Of a DNA stretch of 8,248 bases, positions 1 through 7,428 are shown one piece after another. The notes beneath the pieces are model-generated. The model was not told where the DNA came from. It saw nothing but the letters and a program-made list of their open reading frames with translations, and made no database searches. Source of the DNA: Methylotenera sp. (GTDB taxonomy: Bacteria; Pseudomonadota; Gammaproteobacteria; Burkholderiales; Methylophilaceae); contig JACDEP010000093.1 of NCBI GenBank assembly GCA_013816325.1, forward strand, positions 1-8,248. Reading direction: 5' to 3'. The translations under genes were made by a program, and so were the position numbers. Numbering within the stretch: the stretch's first letter is position 1; each line of letters starts with the position of its first letter.

Positions 1-493
1 TGGCAATACTGGCAGGCCAGAATTTGCCCGCACAGAAAGGCCAGCTGGCGACCGCCCACGTTCTTTTGGGGACCGTCCTAATGCAGGTGGTGACCGTAGC
101 CGTAGCGAGCGTCCAAGTTCTGCAAATGCCGGTGCACCTAACCGCAGCTTTGGTGACAGTGTAGCGTTTGGTAAAAAACCGTATGCACGTGATGGTCAAG
201 CTGGTGCTGCTCGTGGTGATTCACGCAGTGACAACCGTGGCAACCGCCCAGATGCTAACCGAAATGACAACCGCGTACTAAGCGCACGTTATGAAGGCCG
301 TAGCGAAACACGCACTGATGCACCACGTGCTGACCGTTCTTCAGCCCCAACCCGTCGTGACGGTGTGAAAGTCGAAGCTGGTCGTTCACAAGGTCGCAGC
401 GAAGGCCGTAGCGCTCCGCGCAGTAACGCTGATTCACGTGGTTTTGCAGGCGCTGGCAGCAGCACACCACGTCGTCCACGTAGCTTTGTATAA
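1..493 (+). CDS. 3' end of a gene encoding an Arg/Gly/Ser-rich, probably RNA-binding tail (5' part outside window)
   Basis: The frame beginning at base 2 is open from the left edge to a TAA at 491-493, giving 163 residues with no start inside that is needed. The composition is strongly biased: about 32 of the 163 residues are Arg, and the rest is mostly Gly, Ser, Asp, Pro, Asn and Ala. Short recurring units such as RSFGD, GDRP and GRSEGRS appear, and the end is PRRPRSFV. This is a disordered basic tail, not a folded domain. Such tails occur on bacterial DEAD-box RNA helicases and on pseudouridine synthases of the RluB type, where they help bind RNA. The rhlE-like gene 12 bases downstream suggests an RNA-related protein, perhaps a second helicase. 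The catalytic part is not in the window, so the identity is unresolved; that it is coding is well supported by the long open frame and the tight spacing. Confidence 0.75.
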   Translation, partial: GNTGRPEFARTERPAGDRPRSFGDRPNAGGDRSRSERPSSANAGAPNRSFGDSVAFGKKPYARDGQAGAARGDSRSDNRGNRPDANRNDNRVLSARYEGRSETRTDAPRADRSSAPTRRDGVKVEAGRSQGRSEGRSAPRSNADSRGFAGAGSSTPRRPRSFV

Positions 494-505
494 TCTGAAT
501 TGACT

Positions 506-1981
506 ATGACTAAACAAATGACCGATGTAGTAAATATTGATATTCCAAGTATTGATATCCAAAGTGTTGATATCCAAGGTATTGATATTCCAAGTTTTGA
601 CACTCTGGGATTAGCGCCCGAGTTACTGAAAGCGCTCACGGAATCAGGCTATACCACGCCTACACCCATCCAGGCGCAGGCTATTCCTGTCGCCTTGGCG
701 GGTGGGGACCTCATGGCAGGCGCACAAACCGGTACGGGTAAAACTGCAGCATTTGCATTACCTTTGCTGCAAAAGCTATTACCGCTCGCAAGTAATAGTG
801 CCTCTCCGGCTAAGCACCCAGTACGCGCGTTGATTTTAACGCCAACGCGTGAACTTGCAATCCAAGTAGAGGAAAGCGTAAAAGTGTATGCGAAACATAC
901 GCCCTTACGCTCTTTGGTGGTATATGGCGGTGTAGATATCAAGACCCAAACGCCGCATTTGAAATCCGGTATTGAAGTATTGGTGGCTACGCCTGGTCGT
1001 TTGTTAGATCATATTGAACAAAAAACACTGCAGCTCAATCAGGTACAGATTTTGGTCCTTGATGAGGCTGACAGGATGTTGGACATGGGCTTTATGCCTG
1101 ATTTGAAACGTATTTTGGCATTGTTGCCGAAACAGCGGCAGAACTTGATGTTCTCCGCTACGTTTTCAAACGAGATTAAAAAGTTAGCTGATGATTTCTT
1201 AACGAAACCGCAGTTGATTGAAGTGGCGCGCAGCAATGCCACCAACGACAACGTAACACAAAAAGTGTATCAGGTTGAACAATCTGACAAAGAAGCACTA
1301 CTCACCCAAATATTAAAAGTCGCTGACGCGAAACAAGTCATTGTCTTTACTAAGACAAAACTTACCGCAAGCCGTCTGAGTCGCAGTCTGGAGCGTGCTG
1401 GTATTGCCGCCGATGCAATTCATGGGGATAAAACACAGCAAGAGCGTATCAAAGCGCTTGATGCGTTTAAAGCCGGTACCGTAACTGCCTTGATAGCAAC
1501 CGATGTTGCTGCCCGTGGTTTGGACATTACCGATTTGCCTATGGTAATCAACTATGAGATTCCTAGCGCGGCGGAAGATTATGTACACCGTATTGGCCGT
1601 ACAGGCCGTGCAGGCGCATCAGGTATTGCGATTTCATTTGTGAGTTCGGATGAAGAAAAGTATTTCACCGAGATTGAAAAGCTGATCAAGCGTCAAATCC
1701 CTAAAGAAATAGTGGTCATCGAAAAGCATAGTACTAGGACAACAAGCGCTAGCCGTACAAAAACTAGTGAGAGCAAACCTCGCAGCAGCACTAGCCATCA
1801 TGATGCTTCATCAGGTATACATGGTGAAACAAAACGTATGTTACCTAAGAAAAAACCTTCAGACCCGTGGTTTGATAAGCCTTACGAGGCAACGATAGCT
1901 CAAGAGGCCTCAAACATCAAGTCGTCACAAGCGAACAAAAAACCGGTAGCTGTGTTACTAGGTGGCTTAAGAAGTAAATAG
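506..1981 (+). CDS. rhlE: RhlE-type ATP-dependent DEAD-box RNA helicase
   Basis: The product (491 aa from the ATG at 506) is a complete DEAD-box RNA helicase that unwinds or remodels RNA using ATP, acting in RNA decay or ribosome assembly. All motifs are present: Q motif ending PTPIQ (about 52-56), Walker A AQTGTGKT (73-80), PTREL, TPGR, DEAD (186-189), SAT (217-219), the ATDVAARGLDI stretch and HRIGRTGR (361-368). The wording around DEAD (VLDEADRMLDMGF, then RQNLMFSATFS) matches the RhlE group. A basic, Ser-rich tail follows from about residue 395, with SDPWFDKPYE and a VAVLLGG end typical of RhlE tails. The start is uncertain: TTG at 500, ATG at 506 and ATG at 518 are all in frame, and none has a clear Shine-Dalgarno sequence. 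ATG 506 is taken as a compromise. The gene lies 12 bases after the upstream stop, so an operon is likely. An N-terminal pentapeptide repeat precedes the core. Confidence 0.93.
   Translation: MTKQMTDVVNIDIPSIDIQSVDIQGIDIPSFDTLGLAPELLKALTESGYTTPTPIQAQAIPVALAGGDLMAGAQTGTGKTAAFALPLLQKLLPLASNSASPAKHPVRALILTPTRELAIQVEESVKVYAKHTPLRSLVVYGGVDIKTQTPHLKSGIEVLVATPGRLLDHIEQKTLQLNQVQILVLDEADRMLDMGFMPDLKRILALLPKQRQNLMFSATFSNEIKKLADDFLTKPQLIEVARSNATNDNVTQKVYQVEQSDKEALLTQILKVADAKQVIVFTKTKLTASRLSRSLERAGIAADAIHGDKTQQERIKALDAFKAGTVTALIATDVAARGLDITDLPMVINYEIPSAAEDYVHRIGRTGRAGASGIAISFVSSDEEKYFTEIEKLIKRQIPKEIVVIEKHSTRTTSASRTKTSESKPRSSTSHHDASSGIHGETKRMLPKKKPSDPWFDKPYEATIAQEASNIKSSQANKKPVAVLLGGLRSK
536..595 (+). repeat. 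Four tandem 15-bp in-frame repeats encoding (I/V)DI(P/Q)(S/G)
   Basis: Copies lie at 536-550, 551-565, 566-580 and 581-595. Copies 1 and 4 are identical (ATTGATATTCCAAGT); copies 2 and 3 differ by a few bases. They encode IDIPS, IDIQS, VDIQG and IDIPS, and the next codons (TTT GAC, Phe-Asp) begin the normal helicase Q-motif region. The unit is a multiple of three, so gain or loss of a copy would keep the frame. It lies outside the conserved helicase core and is probably a short acidic-hydrophobic extension. Confidence 0.9.
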
Positions 1982-2025
1982 CCGAAGGCTGGCAGGTAAT
2001 AACTGGTGTTAATAAAATGAGCAAG

Positions 2026-2445
2026 TTAATGGTTACGCATGAAATCTGCGACGCCATATAGTTGCTCAGCTAGTTTTGTCATGAGTTTATCGTCGTAACC
2101 CAGCTGCTGCATGGCTTGTATCATGCAATACATCCACTGGTCTCGGGCAGACTCATCAATCGCAAATGGCAAATGCCGTTTACGCAAAAAAGGATGCCCG
2201 TAGCGCTCGATATAAAGCTGCGGCCCACCTGTCCAGCCGGTCAGGAACATAAATAACTTTTCACGCGCAGAGGTTAAATCTGCCGGATGCATGGCGCGAA
2301 TAGGTTTAGCTTTAGAGTCGCTCTCCATTACATCGTAAAAGGTCTCTACCAATTTACGTATATTTTCAGTGCCACTCTCGGCACCGCCCAGCAACTCAAA
2401 GAAGGTGCTTTTACTGCTACCCGTTTCTTCGATTTTATTTAACAT
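2026..2445 (-). CDS. Group II (TrHbO-type) truncated hemoglobin
   Basis: This 139-aa protein has the 2-on-2 globin pattern of group II truncated hemoglobins, heme proteins that bind O2 and can handle NO, peroxide or redox chemistry in the cytoplasm. Visible landmarks are ELLGG near the A helix, the B10 tyrosine in TFYDVM (Y37), MHPADL (52-57), the KLFMFLTGWTGGP block (63-75), the RYGHPFLRKRHLPF block with the likely proximal F8 His at H91, and the group II hallmark Trp G8 in RDQWMYC (W104). The length is normal, with no break. The ATG at 2443-2445 fits the family N-terminus, but no clear Shine-Dalgarno sequence precedes it. It lies 18 bases downstream of purT on the same strand with no promoter seen between them, so it is probably the second gene of a purT operon. 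The physiological ligand cannot be inferred from sequence. Confidence 0.93.
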   Translation of the reverse strand: MLNKIEETGSSKSTFFELLGGAESGTENIRKLVETFYDVMESDSKAKPIRAMHPADLTSAREKLFMFLTGWTGGPQLYIERYGHPFLRKRHLPFAIDESARDQWMYCMIQAMQQLGYDDKLMTKLAEQLYGVADFMRNH

Positions 2446-2463
2446 AGCTTTATATAGAGATAA

Positions 2464-3663
2464 TTAAACAACTTTAGGTTTCACAAGACTGGCTGCAAGT
2501 TTGGCGCGTGATCTCGCTTCGGCAACATCCTTACCGGTAGCCAAGGCCACCCCCATGCGCCTACGCAAGAATGACTCTGGCTTACCGAACAAACGAATAT
2601 CACTGTTTGGCACCGCTAATGCTTTTTCTACATCATCAAATGCTAAATTTAGGGACTCATGGCCGCCATATATCACAGCGCTGGCTGCGCTATCACGCAG
2701 CCTCACATCGACAGGTAATCCGAGGATTGCACGTGCGTGTAAATCAAATTCGCTGAAACGCTGACTCGCCATCGTCACCATACCGGTGTCGTGCGGGCGC
2801 GGACTCACTTCCGAGAACCATACTTTGTCCTGCTTTATGAATAACTCAACGCCAAACAATCCTAAACCGCCTAAACTATCCGTCACTGCTTTAGCAATAC
2901 GTTTTGATTCTTGCAAAGCTGCTGTTGTCATCGCTTGTGGCTGCCAGCTTTCAATATAATCGCCCTTTTCTTGCAAGTGGCCAATCGGCTCACAAAAATA
3001 GGTTTCAATTTCGCCGTGTGCGTTTTTAGCGCGCACAGTTAATAGAGTGATTTCATAATCAAAGTCAATTTGTCCTTCAACAATCACTACGCCTTGATTC
3101 ACACGACCACCGGTCGCTGCATACTCCCAAGCGGTTTTGATTTCAGAGGTTTGGGTGATACGGGATTGACCTTTGCCGGAGGACGACATTGTAGGCTTAA
3201 TAAAACATGGGTAGCCTATTCCGGCGTCAATCGCAGCTTGTAATTCGGCTTCACTCTTAGCAAACGCATAAGGAGAAGTAGGTAAACTCAGCTCTTCGGC
3301 GGCTAATCTACGAATACCTTCGCGGTTCATCGTCAATTGCACGGCCTTAACAGTAGGGATGACGGTTGCTATGCCAGCAGCTTCAATATCTGCCAGCGTA
3401 CTGGTATTAAGCGCTTCGATTTCTGGAACAATGAGGTGTGGTTTTTCTAGGGCGATTAGGTCACGAAGTGCCTGATCATTTGTCATGTCGATCACGTGCG
3501 CGCGATGGGCAACTTGGTGACCGGGTGCATTTTTGTAACGGTCCACCGCAATTACCTCAACCCCTAAACGTTGCAGTGCGATGACGACTTCTTTGCCAAG
3601 CTCGCCGCTGCCTAATAGCATGACACGCGTAGAGTTTGAACTTAAGGGGGTACCGATTTGCAT
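2464..3663 (-). CDS. purT: Formate-dependent phosphoribosylglycinamide formyltransferase (GAR transformylase 2)
   Basis: PurT makes formyl-GAR from GAR, formate and ATP, the third step of purine synthesis, avoiding formyl-tetrahydrofolate. The 399-aa product aligns by eye along its whole length with E. coli PurT (about 392 aa). It has an N-terminal STRVMLLGSGELGKEV fold (11-26), IVPEIEA (78-84), the highly conserved MNREGIRRLAAEEL (112-125), the ATP-grasp glycine loop SSSGKG (160-165), and likely Mg-binding acidic residues E273 (GVELF) and E285 in FSEVSPRPHDTGMV. The start is the ATG at 3661-3663, giving the same N-terminal length as E. coli; only a weak GAAAG precedes it. A sigma-70-like promoter lies just upstream and the globin gene follows 18 bases after the stop. 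Free formate as substrate would suit a formate-producing methylotroph, but that is inference. No key residue appears to be missing. Confidence 0.97.
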   Translation of the reverse strand: MQIGTPLSSNSTRVMLLGSGELGKEVVIALQRLGVEVIAVDRYKNAPGHQVAHRAHVIDMTNDQALRDLIALEKPHLIVPEIEALNTSTLADIEAAGIATVIPTVKAVQLTMNREGIRRLAAEELSLPTSPYAFAKSEAELQAAIDAGIGYPCFIKPTMSSSGKGQSRITQTSEIKTAWEYAATGGRVNQGVVIVEGQIDFDYEITLLTVRAKNAHGEIETYFCEPIGHLQEKGDYIESWQPQAMTTAALQESKRIAKAVTDSLGGLGLFGVELFIKQDKVWFSEVSPRPHDTGMVTMASQRFSEFDLHARAILGLPVDVRLRDSAASAVIYGGHESLNLAFDDVEKALAVPNSDIRLFGKPESFLRRRMGVALATGKDVAEARSRAKLAASLVKPKVV

Positions 3664-3691
3664 GGAATTCTTTCGATTTCAGATAGGTGAA

Positions 3692-3720
3692 ATCATACCA
3701 TGTAGCTATTTTTCAGTCAT
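3692..3720 (-). promoter_or_regulatory. Putative sigma-70 promoter of purT
   Basis: Read on the minus strand, a -35-like ATGACT (3715-3720; four of six to TTGACA) is followed after exactly 17 bases by TATGAT (3692-3697; five of six to TATAAT). The predicted transcript start is near 3685, leaving a leader of about 22 bases before the purT ATG. The -35 box sits inside the palindrome at 3712-3735. Good spacing and position make this credible, but no start site has been mapped. Confidence 0.55.
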
Positions 3721-3735
3721 TTTGAAATGACTGAA
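3712..3735. repeat. Perfect palindrome (11-bp arms, 2-base centre) between the response regulator and purT
   Basis: TTCAGTCATTT at 3712-3722 is matched exactly by its reverse complement at 3725-3735, with TG between. It lies 24 bases beyond the stop of the response regulator gene and overlaps the putative purT -35 box. A stem could form in RNA, but it is AT-rich with a two-base loop and no T run follows on the minus strand, so it is a poor intrinsic terminator. Its symmetry and placement suit an operator for a dimeric repressor of purT equally well or better. It does not resemble the E. coli PurR box. Confidence 0.6.
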
Positions 3736-3759
3736 GTTTCCAAGAATGACAGAGGAAAG

Positions 3760-5166
3760 CTAGGATTTTATTTGATGCTTATCCATGCGGTAACGCATGG
3801 TCATACGCGTGATGCCAAGCTTGCGCGCAGCTTCTGACACATTGTTTTTGGCTTCAGTCAGCGCTAGTACGAGGATAGTTTTTTCAGCCTCATCCAGCGT
3901 GGTTTGTACGCCGGGAATGGGACTAGAAGATTGCATCAACGGGTGCATGGGTAACGCTAAATCGATTTCTGTAATGTGACCTTGATGGCTAAGCAGCATG
4001 GCACGGCTCACCTGATGCTTTAATTCCCTAACGTTACCCAGCCAAGGGTATTTTTCTATTATATTGATGGCCGCCGTAGAAAACAATGGCGCAGTTAAAC
4101 CGTAACGCCTTGACGTTTGCGCGGCAAAATGACGCGCTAGTAGTATGGTATCGTCGCCTCGCTCACGTAACGGCGGCATGGCAATGCTCATTACATTCAA
4201 GCGGAAATAAAGGTCTTGCCTGAACCTGCCATTAAGCGACATTTCATGCAGGTCTCGGTTGGTTGCAGCAATAAAACGCGCTGGAACCGGCCGCTCTTTG
4301 GTAGAGCCTAAACGCCTTACGACCCGGCGTTCTAATACATTCAAAAGTTTTGCCTGCAAAGTTAATGGCAACTCGCCAATTTCATCCAGGAATAAAGTGC
4401 CATCTTCTGCCGCTTCTATTAAGCCTGGTCGCGTAGTTAAAGCCCCAGTGAAAGCGCCTTTTTCGTGCCCAAAAAGCTCACTTTCGATGAGCTCTCCAGG
4501 TAAAGATGCACAATCCACATGCACAAAAGGCTTATCGCTATTGGCACACGAAAGATGCAGCAATCGTGCAGCAACATCTTTACCGGTACCGGTTTCACCG
4601 CTAATCATCACCGTAGGCGGCACAGTATTACTGGCCACCAACTGGGCAATGCGTTTTACCTGCATCCTGACAGATTGAATCGCAAGGCTTTCGCCTAGCA
4701 GCTCTACTCCTTCTGCCTCATGCGTATTGCGTTGCCGCGAATAATCGAGGCTAGTGCTACGTACTGCGGCCGTTTCGGCCTTCTGGATAGAAAGCAGCAA
4801 CTCTTCCAAATCAATAGGCTTCTTGAGATAATCCATCGCGCCCTGCTTGATTGCATTCACCGCATCGCTAATCTCACCATGCGCAGTCATGACGATAACA
4901 ATCGCGTTTTTTGCTACAAACTCAGCTAGTAAATCCATACCGTTGCCATCCGGCAAGCGCATATCCAGCAATACGATATCTGGTAAAAATTGCTTAAGAA
5001 TTAGCCTAGCATTTTGCAAAGATTCCACATGCTCACATTCATACCCGGCTTTTTGCAAGCGACGCATCACTGCACGCGCAAACAAAGCTTCATCTTCGAC
5101 AATCAGCAGTTTTGACTTTTGCTTTATTATCGTTGCCATTTCACTGGATAAATGGGCTAATTGCAA
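3760..5166 (-). CDS. NtrC-family sigma-54-dependent response regulator (REC / AAA+ / Fis-type HTH)
   Basis: This 468-aa protein is a two-component regulator that activates sigma-54 RNA polymerase after phosphorylation. The receiver domain (about 18-135) keeps the acidic pocket E24/D25, the phospho-acceptor D68 in LLDMR, T94 and K116. The AAA+ domain (about 157-385) has Walker A GETGTGKD (190-197), the sigma-54-contacting GAFTGA (237-242), Walker B LFLDE (258-262), the AATNRD sensor and the FRQDLYFRLNV arginine-finger region. A Fis-like helix-turn-helix lies at about 442-463 (NVSEAARKLGITRMTMRYR). The start chosen is TTG at 5164-5166 because AGGAG sits 7 bases upstream; an ATG at 5137-5139 (residue 10) also leaves a full receiver domain but has a poorer ribosome site. 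The gene follows the TonB receptor by 10 bases and is probably co-transcribed with it. No histidine kinase is visible. One oddity is WLGNVREL where the family usually has WPGNVREL. Confidence 0.95.
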   Translation of the reverse strand: MQLAHLSSEMATIIKQKSKLLIVEDEALFARAVMRRLQKAGYECEHVESLQNARLILKQFLPDIVLLDMRLPDGNGMDLLAEFVAKNAIVIVMTAHGEISDAVNAIKQGAMDYLKKPIDLEELLLSIQKAETAAVRSTSLDYSRQRNTHEAEGVELLGESLAIQSVRMQVKRIAQLVASNTVPPTVMISGETGTGKDVAARLLHLSCANSDKPFVHVDCASLPGELIESELFGHEKGAFTGALTTRPGLIEAAEDGTLFLDEIGELPLTLQAKLLNVLERRVVRRLGSTKERPVPARFIAATNRDLHEMSLNGRFRQDLYFRLNVMSIAMPPLRERGDDTILLARHFAAQTSRRYGLTAPLFSTAAINIIEKYPWLGNVRELKHQVSRAMLLSHQGHITEIDLALPMHPLMQSSSPIPGVQTTLDEAEKTILVLALTEAKNNVSEAARKLGITRMTMRYRMDKHQIKS

Positions 5167-5173
5167 ACCGGTA

Positions 5174-5178
5174 CTCCT
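5174..5178 (-). promoter_or_regulatory. Shine-Dalgarno AGGAG of the response regulator, overlapping the receptor stop codon
   Basis: On the minus strand TAGGAG covers 5179-5174: its first three bases are the TAG stop of the TonB receptor and its last five are AGGAG. The spacing to the TTG at 5166 is 7 bases. This decides the TTG start for the downstream gene and suggests translational coupling of the pair. Confidence 0.75.
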
Positions 5179-7423
5179 AATCGTTATCCACTTCAGCCGA
5201 GGCTGTTTTGTTGCGTCCGAACTCGTAAGTTACACCTACCCAGGCCGCACGTGGCGCAGCTGGGGAACGGAACTGTTCAGGTGTCTGGGCATTAAAAATG
5301 TTTTCACCTAGCACGCCGAAAGTGGCATATTTGTTATCAAACACATTATTCACCTTAGCGAATAATTTCCAGTTTTCATTCAAGCTGTAATGCGTATCCA
5401 AGTGCATGACTGCGTAGCCTGGAACCCTGCCGTTTATATCTTCATTATTTTCGTCACCGCGAGCATATTGGCCGGAAGCTAGCACTAGATTTGTGCCGAT
5501 ATTCCATGCGGGGGTAAAGTCATACGCCACTCTTAACCTGAGGGTTTGGCGTGCAATGCCTGGAATACGGTCACCTTTGGTGACCTGTATTTGGCCGCTG
5601 CCATCTGTTGTACTGTTAGCTGGTGAGCCTACAGTAAAATTAGATTGGTAAGAAGCATCTACCAATCCATAGTTCACGGCTAAAGATAAACGGTCAAACT
5701 TGCCATTCAAACCCATTTCCAGGCCACGGCGGCGTGTTTCACCCACGTTTTTAAAGAAACCAAAGCCTGTTGAGTTACTTGCGATAAACTGAATGTCATC
5801 GGTATTTTGCGTATTATATAAACCCACGTTCCAATTTACCTTTTCTGCCAGCTTGCCGCGCACGCCGCCTTCATAAGTCTTGGCGACCACTTTGTTCAAG
5901 TGTGGATCCGCAGCAAAAGCATTGGGCAATGCGCATGGTCGGTTTTCATCTGCACAGCTAAGCTCAACCGGTGTAGCAGCACGCATACCCTCGTTATACC
6001 CACCGTAGAAGCCAAGTGTTGTACTTGGATTGTAATTTAAGCCTATTGCAGGGTTAAAGCGGGTGTAGGTGTGGTCACCGTTTAAGTCCCCAGTTGCGCC
6101 TAAGTCGTCTACACTAAAACCTGATAACTTAATTTTGGCAACATTGTAACGACCAGAAAATGTTAGGTGCAATTGATCTGTCACAGAAAAAGTATCGGTA
6201 GCATAAATACCGTAATAATCATTTCGGGTTTTCAATCTCACCATGCCATTAGAAGTTTGTGGATCATCAGTCACCGTTTCATGTCCTACCACAGTGGCTT
6301 CAAATGAATCACTGGTAAAATCCGTACGGCCAAAATCAGCACTTGTGCCTACGGTAAACTGGTTTTTATGTCCTGCAACATCGCCTAATAAGCTTAATTG
6401 CAAAGCTGCGCCGAAGCCATCCTGGTCTGTCAATGTGGATATATTGCTTGAGTCCCCTGGTGCAACCGTTTCAGCATTACTATTAAAACCTTTAGTACGA
6501 TTTTTACGGTAATACACATTTGACGCTATTAAATTGTCTTCTGTAATGAAATGGCTGCCCTTCAAGGTGATCATTGCAAGCTCATTACCGATGGAATCTG
6601 GGTAGGTATAGGCTTTCTCTGGTTTGTTGTAAGTTGATAGGGGTACGGCCTGTGTACCTTCTAAAAAAGTATCAGCTAGCGCTATGGATAAATCTAGGTC
6701 GCTTTTATCGTCTTGCCAGCCTACTTTGCCAAAAATTTGTTTCACGTCACTTTGCGAATGATCACGCCAGCCATTTTCCTTGAATATATTCCCAGCGACA
6801 AAATAATCCAGGTGTTTATCTTTATCTGCCCCTCCCGCTTCAAATTCGAACGCACGACGCCCCCATGAACCGCCATATGCTGTGGCTTTCACTCCTGGGA
6901 AATCGCTACCGCTTTTGGTATGAATCGCAAGTGCGCCCCCTAAGGTATTCAAGCCGAATAAAGGGTTTGAACCAGGAATGAGGTTGATATTGGCAATTGC
7001 ATTGGCTGGGATCAGGTCCCAGTTCACCACATCACCAAACGCCTCATTGACACGCACACCATCCATATAAACGGATAAACCTTGTGGGGTGCCCAATAGT
7101 GGCGATGCGGTAAAGCCACGGAATGATACGTCCGCTTGATAAGGATTTGCCACACTGTTTGCGGTATTAACCGAGCCTAAGTTGTTATCAAGGTATTCCG
7201 ACAAATTCAGCGATTGTTGTTGGCCAAAGTCACGGTAAGAACCAGTTTGCACATTAGAAGGCACTTGACTGATGGGTGTACCAATGCTCGGCAATGGCGT
7301 AGTACCAACCACTTCAACTGCCTGGGTTTCGAATACCTCTGCTTTATTTTCAGCTAATGCAGGCAAGGCATAAGCCGCTACAATTGCAACGAGGATGATT
7401 TTTGGTTGTAAAGTCTTCTGCAT
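5177..7423 (-). CDS. TonB-dependent outer-membrane receptor/transporter, ligand unknown
   Basis: The product (748 aa from ATG 7423) is a TonB-dependent transporter carrying a scarce ligand across the outer membrane. A signal peptide (MQKTLQPKIILVAIVAAYAL then PALA, cleavage likely after residue 24) is followed by a TonB-box-like stretch around 31-43 (FETQAVEVVGTTP). A plug domain spans about 50-172 with VSFRGF (99-104), YMDGVRVNEAFGDVVNWDLIP and the glycine-rich NPLFGLNTLGGAL (153-165). A beta barrel then runs to a terminal strand ending VGVTYEFG. There is no room for a FecA-type N-terminal signalling domain. Two cysteines ten residues apart in one barrel segment (SCADENRPC) may form a loop disulfide. 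Thirteen residues follow the terminal aromatic, an unusual extension. ATG 7423 is preferred over an in-frame GTG at 7453 because AGGGA lies 5 bases upstream, the signal peptide starts there, and the GTG would sit at the predicted transcript start. The ligand (siderophore, cobalamin, metal chelate or other) cannot be told. Confidence 0.93.
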   Translation of the reverse strand: MQKTLQPKIILVAIVAAYALPALAENKAEVFETQAVEVVGTTPLPSIGTPISQVPSNVQTGSYRDFGQQQSLNLSEYLDNNLGSVNTANSVANPYQADVSFRGFTASPLLGTPQGLSVYMDGVRVNEAFGDVVNWDLIPANAIANINLIPGSNPLFGLNTLGGALAIHTKSGSDFPGVKATAYGGSWGRRAFEFEAGGADKDKHLDYFVAGNIFKENGWRDHSQSDVKQIFGKVGWQDDKSDLDLSIALADTFLEGTQAVPLSTYNKPEKAYTYPDSIGNELAMITLKGSHFITEDNLIASNVYYRKNRTKGFNSNAETVAPGDSSNISTLTDQDGFGAALQLSLLGDVAGHKNQFTVGTSADFGRTDFTSDSFEATVVGHETVTDDPQTSNGMVRLKTRNDYYGIYATDTFSVTDQLHLTFSGRYNVAKIKLSGFSVDDLGATGDLNGDHTYTRFNPAIGLNYNPSTTLGFYGGYNEGMRAATPVELSCADENRPCALPNAFAADPHLNKVVAKTYEGGVRGKLAEKVNWNVGLYNTQNTDDIQFIASNSTGFGFFKNVGETRRRGLEMGLNGKFDRLSLAVNYGLVDASYQSNFTVGSPANSTTDGSGQIQVTKGDRIPGIARQTLRLRVAYDFTPAWNIGTNLVLASGQYARGDENNEDINGRVPGYAVMHLDTHYSLNENWKLFAKVNNVFDNKYATFGVLGENIFNAQTPEQFRSPAAPRAAWVGVTYEFGRNKTASAEVDND

Positions 7424-7428
7424 GTGAT

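Noticed and set aside
485..518. A TATAAT (489-494) just before rhlE as a possible internal promoter
   Set aside because: No -35 match at 16-18 bases upstream and it spans the upstream stop codon; initiation near 501 would leave almost no leader for the ATG at 506. Could matter only if translation begins at 518.
255..639. Minus-strand open frames across the Arg-rich tail and rhlE start
   Set aside because: They are antisense shadows of the Arg-rich plus-strand frame and of the 15-bp repeats (the ISIPWIST ladder is the reverse strand of the repeat); no family features.
1980..1990. Short hairpin AGCC-GAA-GGCT right after the rhlE stop as a terminator
   Set aside because: Only four base pairs with no following T run; the 44-base gap between the convergent genes shows no convincing intrinsic terminator.
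4259..5311. Plus-strand open frames opposite the response regulator (for example 4259-4678 and 4847-5311)
   Set aside because: They lie antisense to a gene with full family motifs, have no recognisable domains or ribosome sites, and read as low-quality shadow translations.
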